Shown: positions 53,453 to 61,536, counted from the first letter of the stretch. The stretch is DNA of 64,000 nucleotides from Flavobacterium rivuli WB 3.3-2 = DSM 21788 (GCF_000378485.1 NZ_KB899966.1:310001-374000); one strand, 5' to 3'. Notes: a model not told the origin generated them from the letters alone. Translations and numbers: made by a program.

Positions 53453-53737
53453 TTAGGCCTTAAGCACGTCCTTTATATCGTCCGCTTTTTTGAAGACAGA
53501 TGCCGCAAACGGGCATAATGGGATGATCTTTATGTTTTTTTCCCGTGCCATTTCCACGATGGCGTAAAGCAGCTGTTTGCCCACGCCCTTACCATTAAAA
53601 TCAGGTTCAACCTCAGTGTGGTCTATGATGATTAGCTCTGCTCCTGCTATCGAATAGCTCATCATCCCTGCACGTTTCTCATTCTCGCGCGCCATGGCAA
53701 ACCCCTTGCCTCCATTTTCTTTTATTATTATTTCCAT
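53453..53737 (-). CDS. GNAT-like N-acetyltransferase (short YjdJ type), second copy
   Basis: 94 residues from the ATG at 53737 (MEIIIKENG); an open extension to 53791 is not conserved. HTEVEPDFNGKGVGKQLLYA is the acetyl-CoA loop, and KIIPLCPFAASVFKK holds the Cys-Pro-Phe motif. It is similar in plan to the gene at 46893-47210. The 194 bases on its left hold no intact gene. A short frame there (MDSGFPIRSERF) is not recognised. Confidence 0.87.
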   Translation of the reverse strand: MEIIIKENGGKGFAMARENEKRAGMMSYSIAGAELIIIDHTEVEPDFNGKGVGKQLLYAIVEMAREKNIKIIPLCPFAASVFKKADDIKDVLKA

Positions 53738-53826
53738 TGTAGTTGTAGTTATTGGTAGTATTTTAATTCCATGTAACGTGCTAATATTCAACTAAAATAT
53801 AAACCGAATTTCAATTTGCCCGAAGC

Positions 53827-55266
53827 TTATAATGTAATCTGGGCGCTTACAAACCCATATAATATATTTTCTCCGGGGCTTACCTCTTCCAGGTAATTGC
53901 CGCAGTCAAACCAGCTCATCCCAGCCAGTAGCGTTACATACCTGTTTGGCTGGCAGATAAAGGTACCTGATAGCTGGCTGCCAATATAACGGGATGCCGC
54001 ATCTCCCGGCGCAAAAGTTGGAACCATAACCGGCCTGTAAATCCCGTCGCCCCTGCTGTAGCGCCACAGGAATGCATAGTCACATACAAATGTTATTTTT
54101 CTGGAAAAATGCACCGTGACACTGGGATGGATATCCATAAGGTTGCTTGGGCCCAATGGTACTGCCAGCCCAAAATAGGCACCGGGTGCAAAAAGGGGAT
54201 TAAAGGTTTGATGAGACTTGTCAAATCGGTTTTTGTCGCCGCTTATCAGGTCGGCCTTAAGACCAATCTCGGGGCTGAATTTTATTTCCGGGAAGCGGTA
54301 CAAAGTGGACAGGGCAACACTCCAGGCATTTATTGTCCTCTCACCTATGCTGCCAAACTGGTAGGCGCCTTCCACGTCATAGCCCCAACGCTGCCAGTTC
54401 TGAAAAACACGGGCAAGTAAGCTATGCCTTGTTTCTTTCCCACTACCATCATTAAAGACTGCCCTGTCGTTGTAAAAACCCAGATAATAAAGATTCAGGT
54501 TTAGCTTTCTCCCTGGCAGCCTGATATCCGAGAATGCGCCCCACAGCCGCAGATTGGGAGAGGACGTGTCATCAAAAATACCGGTCCTGTCGACAACAGC
54601 ATGCAGATAAAAGGCATCCGCTGCAATGTTGTCTTTCTTATACATAGCTTTTACTCCGTCAAAGGAACGCCTGACATTAGGCCCATCCCGAAGCGAAACG
54701 ACCCGGCCCGACCCGTAGGTGACTTCCTGCCGTCCTGCCCTCAGGGTTATGAGGGCATCGGAGAAGGTATAATCAATAAAAAACTGGTGCGGCTCTAATG
54801 GGTTCTCCTGCACCGGTACCAGTATCTCCGTGCTATTGGCCTGGCCACCCTGCAATTCCGCAAAAACACGCAGGTTTCCCGAGAGATGTAGGTCCGAGTG
54901 GAACAGCCACCTGTTCAGCGTATAACCGTCCTTATCCTGCGTCGCATTACTCCAGTTCTCATTGTGTATGATCAGGTACTGCGTCCTGAAATCACCGCCA
55001 AAGCTTATGTAGCCATTACTGCCCATTTTCGTATACTTTACTTTATCATAGAGGTCCCTTACGGTATCCTTTTCAAGAACAGTATAATCTTCATCGTAAC
55101 GGAGTGGCCGGAAAGCAGGATACTCCTGACCGTTTATAAACTGGCAGGCGCATAGCGCTACCATCAGGAAGCCGCACCCTACCGGATTTCTTGTAGCCGG
55201 CAAAAGCCGGCAGGCCTTACCGCTAAAGTACGCCTGCAGCAATGCAATTTTCAATATAGTGTTCAT
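53827..55266 (-). CDS. Alginate-export-like outer-membrane porin
   Basis: 479 residues. A rather long amino terminus leads to a hydrophobic segment (VGCGFLMVALCACQFINGQ) that is the likely signal. The mature part is beta-rich. The start YISFGGDFRTQYLIIHNENW and the core VSLRDGPNVRRSFDGVKAMY match the Alginate_exp (AlgE-like) barrel family, and the end GFVSAQITL is a porin-type terminal strand. It probably forms a substrate-specific outer-membrane channel; alginate itself is not implied. It is followed by the GNAT gene and preceded by the flavin monooxygenase, all minus strand. Confidence 0.85.
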   Translation of the reverse strand: MNTILKIALLQAYFSGKACRLLPATRNPVGCGFLMVALCACQFINGQEYPAFRPLRYDEDYTVLEKDTVRDLYDKVKYTKMGSNGYISFGGDFRTQYLIIHNENWSNATQDKDGYTLNRWLFHSDLHLSGNLRVFAELQGGQANSTEILVPVQENPLEPHQFFIDYTFSDALITLRAGRQEVTYGSGRVVSLRDGPNVRRSFDGVKAMYKKDNIAADAFYLHAVVDRTGIFDDTSSPNLRLWGAFSDIRLPGRKLNLNLYYLGFYNDRAVFNDGSGKETRHSLLARVFQNWQRWGYDVEGAYQFGSIGERTINAWSVALSTLYRFPEIKFSPEIGLKADLISGDKNRFDKSHQTFNPLFAPGAYFGLAVPLGPSNLMDIHPSVTVHFSRKITFVCDYAFLWRYSRGDGIYRPVMVPTFAPGDAASRYIGSQLSGTFICQPNRYVTLLAGMSWFDCGNYLEEVSPGENILYGFVSAQITL

Positions 55267-55347
55267 CAGGAGGTTTTAAAGAAGATATGGTTTTTAGTAC
55301 TGTGCCGCTATTAACAGCATCGCTTTATAGCAAAAATTACAGCGCTG

Positions 55348-56373
55348 TTACTGCATTTTCTTTACAAGAGGCATAACTTTTGTACCTATCAGTTCTATAG
55401 ACTGCAGCAATTGCTGGTGCGTTAGCCCTGCATTGTCCATCTGGAAAGTAAACCTGTCAATACCACCCAGGGCTTTACTGTGCCTGGTAAGTTTTTCGGC
55501 TACCGTTTCCGGCCCGCCAACAACAAGTACGCCCCTTGGCGCGATCAATGCATCGAATTGACCGCGGGTTACCGGCGGCCAGCCGCGCTCATTGCCCAGT
55601 TTTGTCCATAATTCTTTGTATCCCGGATAATAGTCCGCGATAGCCTTTTCATCGGTTTCAGCTACGTAACCCGGGGAATGCAGCCCAACCTTAAGTTGCT
55701 CCGGCGCGTAGCCTGCCTCACGGCCTGCCTCCCGATATAGATCTATTAATGGACGGAAACGCTCTGTTTCCCCGCCAATGACAGCCACCATTAACGGAAG
55801 CCCAAGTGAACCTGCACGTACAAACGAGGCCGGCGTACCGCCTGCACCCAGCCATACCGGTAGCTTTTCCTGCAGCGCCCTGGGATAAACGGGCTGGTTG
55901 TCCAGTGCGGGCCTGAACTGTCCCGACCAGGTAACGTATTCGTTATCACGGATATTCAGCAGCAGTTCCAGCTTTTCCTTAAACAGGGCATCATAGTCTT
56001 TAAGGTTGAAGCCAAAAAGCGGGTAGGCATCTATAGCGGAGCCACGGCCCACGACAATTTCAGCACGCCCCCTGGAAATCAGGTCCAGGGTTGCAAAACT
56101 TTGATACACCCTTACCGGATCATCGGTGCTTAGTACCTTTACCGCGCTGCCCAAAAGGATGCGCCTGGTGCGTGCCGCTGCGGCGGCAAGGATAACATCC
56201 GGCGCCGAGTCCAGAAATTCTTTTTTATGGTGCTCACCGATGCCGAACACATCAAGGCCCACCTCATCGGCCCTAACAATACGCTCGAGCAGCTGTTCCA
56301 TCGCATCAACGCTGCTCAGGCTATTTTCACCATACATGGCCGAGGCAAAACTGTCTATTCCTATTTCCATCAT
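55348..56373 (-). CDS. LLM-class flavin-dependent oxidoreductase
   Basis: 341 residues, luciferase-like monooxygenase barrel using FMNH2. GLDVFGIGEHHKKEFLDSAPDVIL is the hallmark start (GEHH), then RILLGSAVKVLSTDDPVRVYQ and the SRGRAEIVVGRGS block. LPVWLGAGGTPASFVRAGSLG follows. Members oxidise small organic substrates. Its start lies 24 bases from the stop of the pirin gene upstream, so the pair is likely co-transcribed. Base composition is clearly richer in GC than the first 30 kb. Confidence 0.92.
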   Translation of the reverse strand: MMEIGIDSFASAMYGENSLSSVDAMEQLLERIVRADEVGLDVFGIGEHHKKEFLDSAPDVILAAAAARTRRILLGSAVKVLSTDDPVRVYQSFATLDLISRGRAEIVVGRGSAIDAYPLFGFNLKDYDALFKEKLELLLNIRDNEYVTWSGQFRPALDNQPVYPRALQEKLPVWLGAGGTPASFVRAGSLGLPLMVAVIGGETERFRPLIDLYREAGREAGYAPEQLKVGLHSPGYVAETDEKAIADYYPGYKELWTKLGNERGWPPVTRGQFDALIAPRGVLVVGGPETVAEKLTRHSKALGGIDRFTFQMDNAGLTHQQLLQSIELIGTKVMPLVKKMQ

Positions 56374-56397
56374 TTTTTGTTTTTAGGTTGTGTGTCA

Positions 56398-57312
56398 TTA
56401 TGAAAGCGCTCCCGGTGGTGGCCCTCCGGCCGGCCTGTACTTATCTTCGGGTAAAGCTATAAATTCATGGTTGTCATTAGGCGGCAGGATAATACGCCCC
56501 TGCTTCCAGTCTTCTTTTGCCTGCTCGATACGTTCTTTACGGCTCGAGACGAAGTTCCACCAGATATGGCGCTCGCCAAGGTGCTCCCCTCCCAGCATCA
56601 TTAATGTTGCAGCTTCTCGTGCAATTATCAGGGGGTCGACGCCTTTTGTAAAAACCAACAGGTTGCCGGCGGTATAGGCCACGCCATTTACTTCAAGGCT
56701 ACCCTTTACGATATAAACTCCTCTTTCGCTGTGTCCTGCAGGTATCCCGAAATGGGCACCCTGCTGCAGGACTACATGCACATAGAATAAAGGTGAAGTC
56801 GTCTTTACGCTACTAGTTAGCCCATAGGCATCACCGGCGATGAGGCGCATCCAGATACCTTTATCAGTAAATACCGGCAATTGTTCGGCGGCATAGTTCA
56901 TAAAAGACGGGGCGCCCTCTTCATCCTTTTCCGGCAAGGCTACCCAGGTCTGAATCATTTCGAGCTGCCCGCCTGCACGAACTGCGGGATCCTCAAAGCG
57001 TTCGCTATGGGCTATGCCCCTTCCTGCGGTCATCCAGTTTACCTCTCCTGGTTTTATAACCTGCTCTACGCCAAGGCTGTCCCTATGGGTAACATTGCCG
57101 CTAAAGAGATAGCTTACCGTAGACAGCCCGATATGGGGATGCGGAAGCACATCTAAGTTGGAGCCGAGTTGTTTTGGAATATCCACAGGCCCGCCATGAT
57201 CCATAAAGATAAAGGGGCCTATCATCCTCCTTAGCTGGTAAGGAAGTATCCGCTTAACCAAAAAGCCAGGGGTTATCTCGGCCTGTCGTGTAGGTATAAC
57301 TAAATCAAGCAT
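56398..57312 (-). CDS. Pirin family protein (paralogue 2)
   Basis: 304 residues, bicupin. FIFMDHGGPVDIPKQLG leads to LPHPHIGLSTVSYLF with the two metal-binding His. WMTAGRGIAHSERFED supplies the next His and a Glu. It differs from the pirin at 49267-50142 in the amino-terminal half and in its tail RPAGGPPPGALS. It comes just before the LLM oxidoreductase gene, which starts 24 bases later. Its own start overlaps a possible small frame upstream by 8 bases. Confidence 0.92.
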   Translation of the reverse strand: MLDLVIPTRQAEITPGFLVKRILPYQLRRMIGPFIFMDHGGPVDIPKQLGSNLDVLPHPHIGLSTVSYLFSGNVTHRDSLGVEQVIKPGEVNWMTAGRGIAHSERFEDPAVRAGGQLEMIQTWVALPEKDEEGAPSFMNYAAEQLPVFTDKGIWMRLIAGDAYGLTSSVKTTSPLFYVHVVLQQGAHFGIPAGHSERGVYIVKGSLEVNGVAYTAGNLLVFTKGVDPLIIAREAATLMMLGGEHLGERHIWWNFVSSRKERIEQAKEDWKQGRIILPPNDNHEFIALPEDKYRPAGGPPPGALS

Positions 57313-57601
57313 ACTGGTAACTAATTATAATGTTATAATATATTCTACAAAACTTATGATAAGTACTATATTTTGTGTTGGAATTGTAATTCTTATTTTT
57401 AACTACTCCGTGTTTGGTTTTTAGTACCTGCCATGCGAAATCACTGTACTTTAAGGGCAAACTAAAGCCGGCCTGCCCTACCTGTCTAAACCAACGATTA
57501 AATGGTATAAGGGCATTTGGGTGTGCCGGTGCGCATCCACTATTTACAATTTTACGATTTATAACCTGCGCACGCTGCAATGACTGCTTGTTAACTATCA
57601 T
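57305..57601 (-). CDS. Possible small gene upstream of pirin 2, unassigned
   Basis: An open frame of 98 codons from the ATG at 57601 (MIVNKQSLQRAQVINRKIVN) ends in TGA that overlaps the pirin start by 8 bases. The middle (FNRWFRQVGQAGFSLPLKYS) is rich in aromatic and basic residues. A TAGTTTTG -7-like element lies at 57632-57625, 24 bases upstream. I do not recognise it. Codon choice is only weakly protein-like at its end, so it may be a non-coding leader or a decayed gene. The 495-base gap holds nothing else but the repeat at 57647. Confidence 0.3.
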   Translation of the reverse strand: MIVNKQSLQRAQVINRKIVNSGCAPAHPNALIPFNRWFRQVGQAGFSLPLKYSDFAWQVLKTKHGVVKNKNYNSNTKYSTYHKFCRIYYNIIISYQYA

Positions 57602-57646
57602 CTTTAGATAAGCATTTACCAAATCAAAACTACGGTAAGCAAAGAT

Positions 57647-57698
57647 TTCAAACGATGATAATTAACAACAAAAACTGTAGATAAAAATCAACAGTTTA
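57647..57698. repeat. Repeat copy 1: ATCATCGTTTGA motif plus terminator hairpin
   Basis: TTCAAACGATGATA is followed by an imperfect hairpin AAACTGTAGAT-AAAA-ATCAACAGTTT. On the minus strand this gives a terminator after the amidohydrolase gene with a T-rich tail, then TATCATCGTTTGA. The same order of elements recurs at 59701-59753. Confidence 0.65.
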
Positions 57699-57807
57699 AG
57701 TATCTATTGTATTTAAGGGGTACTAAAAACAACAGTAAGGTAAGCCTCCCTGCCCGAAAAAAATGCGCGGGTTAGCATATATAGCCAGGTGTACTGTAAA
57801 GATGGAT

Positions 57808-59610
57808 CTATTTTTCGCCATAGTAGCCTCCAAAGTATTTTATCGGCGACCAGCTTGGGATGGCTTCAGGCAGTTGAGGTGCCAGATTCGCATAATTATC
57901 AATCCCATAAACCACCCTTCCTCCAACTACAGTTAACACGGCTGTAATATTTTTTATCTCATCCTCTGGTACCGCGAAGTAATCTGCGGTAAGCAAAGTA
58001 AAGTCTGCCAGGTTACCCGGTGCTATCCTTCCCTTGTCCTGCTCCTGACTTTCGAACCATGCGGCACCGGTGGTATATAATCGCAGTGCTTCCTCACGGG
58101 TAAGGCGGTTATCTTCCGCTAATATTACCGAACCGGAAACCGACTTGCCGGTTACCATCCAGCTAAGTCCAAGCCATGGGTTAGCAGGCGAAACACGAAA
58201 TCCGTCTGAGGTCATTGATAATGGCACGCCACTATCGACCAAGGCACGTAACCTTGGGGTATATAACGCTTTCTCCCTACCGTGCGTTTTAGCGAATGCA
58301 TCTCCGTGGAAAGCCATCTTGGTATCCAGGGCGATACCACCTTTAAGTTTTTTTACCCTTTCAATGTTTTCGGGCGAGATGGTTTCGGCATGCTCAACAC
58401 TCCAGCGCATGCCATCAAGAGGTGTGGTTAGGTTTACTTGTTCGAGGGCATCCAAAAAAGTTGTCATATTTTCGTTATAGGTAACGTGCATCCTAAAAGG
58501 AATCCTTTTCTGGATCAGCTTACGAAGGTCTTCCTGCGCATACTTCATCATCACTTCTTTTGGGATAATGACCGCCGGCTCATCGAAATTTTCGTGGTCA
58601 TGGAGCTCGGCCCTAAGAAGTTCACCGGTTCCTTCGTATTCGTAACCGTGCTCCATTGTTGGGTGCAGGTTCTGTCCCGGGCTTATTGGTGCGGCCTTGG
58701 TGACACGATTAATTTCGTTGTCTACCCAATTGCTGTTAGGGTTCATGTCTAAGCCAAGGTCGACAAAAGGGAAACGTACATTTAGCCTATGTTCCTCAAT
58801 TAGGGTTCGTAAAGGTGCATGCCCTTCCGGGTAGCCGATTATACTGGCACATTCGATTACTGAAGTTATTCCGAACCTATTGAGGTAGTTGATGACGTAT
58901 TCCAGCGAGCTCACTTCTTCTTCAGGCGTAGGCCCCGGGGTAAGGCCCTCCAGGGCGATAAATGCAAACGTGTTGCCCGTAATCACCCCGGTGTAATGTC
59001 CTTTTTTGTCTTTGTGGATGTTGGTTCCTTCGGGCATCTGAAACTTAGCAGTTCCCACGCCAAGCACTTTCATGGCCTGTTTGTTTAGGAATCCCCAATT
59101 GTATGCGTAATGGATTAACAGCGGCCTGTTTGGGACTGCCTTACTTAGCTCTTCGGGGGTAGGCATCCTGTTTTCGGCAAACTGGTAAGGAGACCATCCG
59201 CCGGTTACCCTCACCCATTGCCCTTCAGGCGTCCTCGCTGCCTGTTCTTTCAGCATTTCGAGTGCACGCTTAAGGGTTGGTACGCCGTCCCACCGTACCT
59301 TGTGAGTAAAATTCCTTTCGTTCAGGGGATGGATATGTGAATCCTCTATCCCGGGGATAAGCCTCCTGCCCTGGGCATCGATAACTCTGGTCTTCGAATC
59401 TTTCATAGCGAGAATTTCAATATCATTCCCTACCGCATAAATCCTGCCGCCCTTTACTGCCAACGCAGTAGCTTCCGGCTGGGCAGCCGCCTGCGTTGTA
59501 ATAATAGCATGGAATACGATCATGTCGGCGCCCGCAGGCGAACTGCCCGACTGGGCGTGTACTCCTATGGAGAACAGAGCTAATCCAAGTAATGTAATTC
59601 TTTTTTTCAT
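57808..59610 (-). CDS. Exported amidohydrolase (YtcJ-like)
   Basis: 600 residues with a signal (LGLALFSIGVHAQ). The metal-binding start GIEDSHIHPLNERN carries the His-x-His of the amidohydrolase_3 family. WSVEHAETIS and SMTSDGFRVSPANPWLG supply further His and the catalytic Asp, and LADFTLLTADYF is the closing beta-sandwich. It should hydrolyse an amide or ester in the periplasm; the substrate is unknown. A Crp/Fnr gene lies upstream on the same strand, separated by a strong terminator. Confidence 0.9.
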   Translation of the reverse strand: MKKRITLLGLALFSIGVHAQSGSSPAGADMIVFHAIITTQAAAQPEATALAVKGGRIYAVGNDIEILAMKDSKTRVIDAQGRRLIPGIEDSHIHPLNERNFTHKVRWDGVPTLKRALEMLKEQAARTPEGQWVRVTGGWSPYQFAENRMPTPEELSKAVPNRPLLIHYAYNWGFLNKQAMKVLGVGTAKFQMPEGTNIHKDKKGHYTGVITGNTFAFIALEGLTPGPTPEEEVSSLEYVINYLNRFGITSVIECASIIGYPEGHAPLRTLIEEHRLNVRFPFVDLGLDMNPNSNWVDNEINRVTKAAPISPGQNLHPTMEHGYEYEGTGELLRAELHDHENFDEPAVIIPKEVMMKYAQEDLRKLIQKRIPFRMHVTYNENMTTFLDALEQVNLTTPLDGMRWSVEHAETISPENIERVKKLKGGIALDTKMAFHGDAFAKTHGREKALYTPRLRALVDSGVPLSMTSDGFRVSPANPWLGLSWMVTGKSVSGSVILAEDNRLTREEALRLYTTGAAWFESQEQDKGRIAPGNLADFTLLTADYFAVPEDEIKNITAVLTVVGGRVVYGIDNYANLAPQLPEAIPSWSPIKYFGGYYGEK

Positions 59611-59700
59611 AAAGGTTTGCTTAAAAGTTTAATAATCTGTGCTGCTATTGTGCAGTAATGCCGGTGCAACAGCATGTAAAATTGCAACCTATACAGCCTA

Positions 59701-59753
59701 TCAAACGATGATATTTAATACAAAAAACCGTTGATAATAATCAACGGTTTTTT
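59701..59753. terminator. Perfect terminator and repeat copy 2
   Basis: A 13-bp perfect stem, AAAAAACCGTTGA (59722-59734) with TCAACGGTTTTTT (59741-59753), loop TAATAA. It terminates the Crp gene on the minus strand. To its left lies TCAAACGATGATATTTAATAC, the same motif as at 57647. Confidence 0.88.
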
Positions 59754-59783
59754 AGTAATGAGATGTCAAAAGCCGAAAAGAAA

Positions 59784-60365
59784 CTATCGTATGGACTGGT
59801 TCCTGACCCTGCTCAATGTTTCTTTAGTTATACCCAGATACGAAGCGATCTGGTGTTGTGGAAAGCGGTTGATGAATTGCGGATAACTGGCAGCAAAGTC
59901 CTCATAACGCTTCTCGGCAGTGCAGCCAATGGAGAGGCTTAGCCTTTTCTGGTTTGCAATGGCATGCCGGTCATCCATAATGCGGAACATCTCTGCAATA
60001 CTCGGGATCCTGGTGGCCAGTTCCAAAAAATCCTTCCTGGTTATTGTGAGCAAATCGGTGTCTTCCCAGGCCTCAATGCTGTATTTTGACGGTGTAAGTA
60101 ATGTAAAGCTCTCGCGCTCATCCGCCCAGTAATCCTCCACAAAAAGGTTTACGGTCTGCTCCCCTCCCTTCGCGTCGAAACAACACTGGCGCATGGCACC
60201 TTTAACGATAAAGCCGGTGTAACGGTTCACATCGCCTTCCTGTAAAAAAAATTGCTTTTTCCTAAGTCTTTTAGGTGTAAAAGCATTTTTTATAAGATCC
60301 TGCTCCAGGGGCGTAAGCTGCGAATTCGTATAGCGTGTTATATAGTTAAAAAGGTTTTGGTACAT
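59784..60365 (-). CDS. Crp/Fnr-family regulator (paralogue 4)
   Basis: 193 residues. KRLRKKQFFLQEGDVNRYTGFI, then VKGAMRQCCFDAKGGEQ, VEDYWADERESFTLLTPSKYS and the helix-turn-helix FPQHQIASYLGITKETLSRV. Close kin of paralogues 1 and 3. Its upstream region holds GACAA at 60394-60398 and TTGTC at 60409-60413, a symmetrical pair that could be an operator. It is the last intact gene before the integrase relic. Confidence 0.92.
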   Translation of the reverse strand: MYQNLFNYITRYTNSQLTPLEQDLIKNAFTPKRLRKKQFFLQEGDVNRYTGFIVKGAMRQCCFDAKGGEQTVNLFVEDYWADERESFTLLTPSKYSIEAWEDTDLLTITRKDFLELATRIPSIAEMFRIMDDRHAIANQKRLSLSIGCTAEKRYEDFAASYPQFINRFPQHQIASYLGITKETLSRVRNQSIR

Positions 60366-60664
60366 AATTGATAATTTGCGTAGGTAAATTTAAGACAATT
60401 TTTATTAGTTGTCCTACTGGTCCTTTTTTGAAAATAATTCTTACTTCACCCGTAAAAACCATATACGGACTTACTTGTTACTTATAGTATTACAATGCCG
60501 CCGGCGCATCGGGAGAATTGTATCGGTAAGTACCCCAAAAAGGGACAATCATCACTTGATACACTGTCATAAATGCCCGGACATGATGAGAATTGCATAC
60601 AATGTAAGCAAAATAGTTTCGCATGCGACGTTTTATTACTTTTAAAAAAGTTGATATATATCGA

Positions 60665-61153
60665 CGTTTCAAGGTTATATACAAACGCACTATTAATTTC
60701 AATAGCGTCAATATCATCGATACCATATTGTTTGCTCATAAAAGCGACCAATAAATCTTAAGCACGGCCATATTTTTGCAAAGAGGCGGGTGCCTTTTCG
60801 CCGGCAGTAACTTTCCTTTCAAAAAAAGGTTGCATGTTTTTGCATTACTTCTGTAATACTGATCGATTTTGATTTAAGTTATATTTACCCTGAAATTCAT
60901 TTTTCAACAGGGAAAGCGATACTTCAGAGTCGATTTTATGTAACTCATTAAATTTCTTTTCAATGTTCATTTGGAAGATATCCAGTGCTTGCTTAATTAC
61001 TTTTTCTTGTTCAAGTTTAAGAACGCTTCGTAGATTTTTGGTAAAAATCCATCTCTATTTTGTGATGGATTTCCCAGTTGCCATTGTAATAGAATTTTGC
61101 TTGAACGAAATTTTTGCAAAAATTGGGGGATTGATACATGTGTTTTTTGACAC
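60665..61153 (-). pseudogene. Decayed tyrosine-type integrase (amino-terminal half)
   Basis: One minus-strand frame from about 61153 keeps integrase character across three in-frame stops (TAG at 61055-61057, TAA at 60845-60847, TAA at 60758-60760). The first part, PPIFAKISFKQNSITMATGK, and then LDIFQMNIEKKFNELHKID fit the Arm DNA-binding domain of Bacteroidota integrases. After the second stop, FFERKVTAGEKAPASLQKY and DLLVAFMSKQYGIDDIDAIE, then NSAFVYNLET, fit the SAM-like core-binding domain. The catalytic Arg-His-Arg-Tyr domain is absent; left of 60665 the frame loses similarity. It lies beside tRNA-Ser and a tRNA-end repeat. Confidence 0.82.
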
Positions 61154-61165
61154 CTGTAAGAAATG

Positions 61166-61247
61166 AAAAAAGCCTCTAAGTACTGAGTATTTAAAGGCTT
61201 TTTGATCTTTAAAGTTTCTTATGAAACTCCATTTGGCGGAGGAAGAG
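61166..61247. repeat. Copy A of terminator plus tRNA-3'-end module (att-like)
   Basis: A hairpin AAAAGCCT..AGGCTTTT (61168-61202) with T-run on the minus strand is followed by GGCGGAGGAAGAG at 61235-61247. The latter is the tRNA-Ser 3' end including CCA (GGCGGAGAAAGAG at 61410-61422) with one mismatch. Order and spacing match copy B at 61336-61422. It therefore looks like a leftover attachment site or a truncated second tRNA-Ser. Confidence 0.7.
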
Positions 61248-61335
61248 ACTCCGCAGCCTTTATAATAATCCCAGTAAAATAAGGGGTTTTCAGCATTTTC
61301 TAAGAACAGGGTAACTTATAGGGTAACTATAAATC

Positions 61336-61375
61336 AAACAAAAAAACCTTCAAATACCGGAGTATTCAAAGGTTT
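61336..61375 (-). terminator. Terminator of tRNA-Ser (copy B)
   Basis: On the minus strand AAACCTTTGAATAC pairs imperfectly with GTATTTGAAGGTTT and is followed by a T-run. It lies 33 bases after the tRNA 3' end. GGGTAAC occurs twice just beyond it (61310-61327), possibly recombinase arm sites. Confidence 0.75.
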
Positions 61376-61408
61376 CTGTTCTTTAGAAGTTTAGTCGTAA
61401 ACTTCAGG

Positions 61409-61496
61409 TGGCGGAGAAAGAGGGATTCGAACCCCCGGACCTGTTACAGTCAACAGTTTTCAAGACTGCCGCAATCGACCACTCTGCCATTTCTCC
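61409..61496 (-). tRNA. tRNA-Ser (anticodon UGA)
   Basis: An 88-base class II tRNA with a long variable arm. The acceptor GGAGAAA pairs with TTTCTCC, discriminator G, encoded CCA. The anticodon loop CTTGAAA gives UGA. The T arm contains GTTCGAATCCC. Its 3' end is repeated 160 bases downstream beside the integrase relic. Confidence 0.96.
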
Positions 61497-61528
61497 AATA
61501 AAACGCACTCGTTACCTGATTGCGAGTG

Positions 61529-61536
61529 CAAATATA
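61529..61536 (-). promoter_or_regulatory. tRNA-Ser -7 promoter element TATATTTG
   Basis: TATATTTG on the minus strand lies 32 bases before the tRNA and is followed by GCACTCGCAATCA, nearly the same as after the tRNA-Arg promoter. The remainder of 61537-61760 is AT-rich and shows nothing else. Confidence 0.65.

Noticed and set aside
57414..57611. 65-codon plus-strand frame opposite the small frame upstream of pirin 2
   Set aside because: No start signal or family resemblance; mirror of the minus-strand frame.
60482..60660. Continuation of the integrase relic to the left
   Set aside because: After NLET the frame loses integrase similarity and neither of the two overlapping frames restores the catalytic domain, so the relic was ended at 60665.
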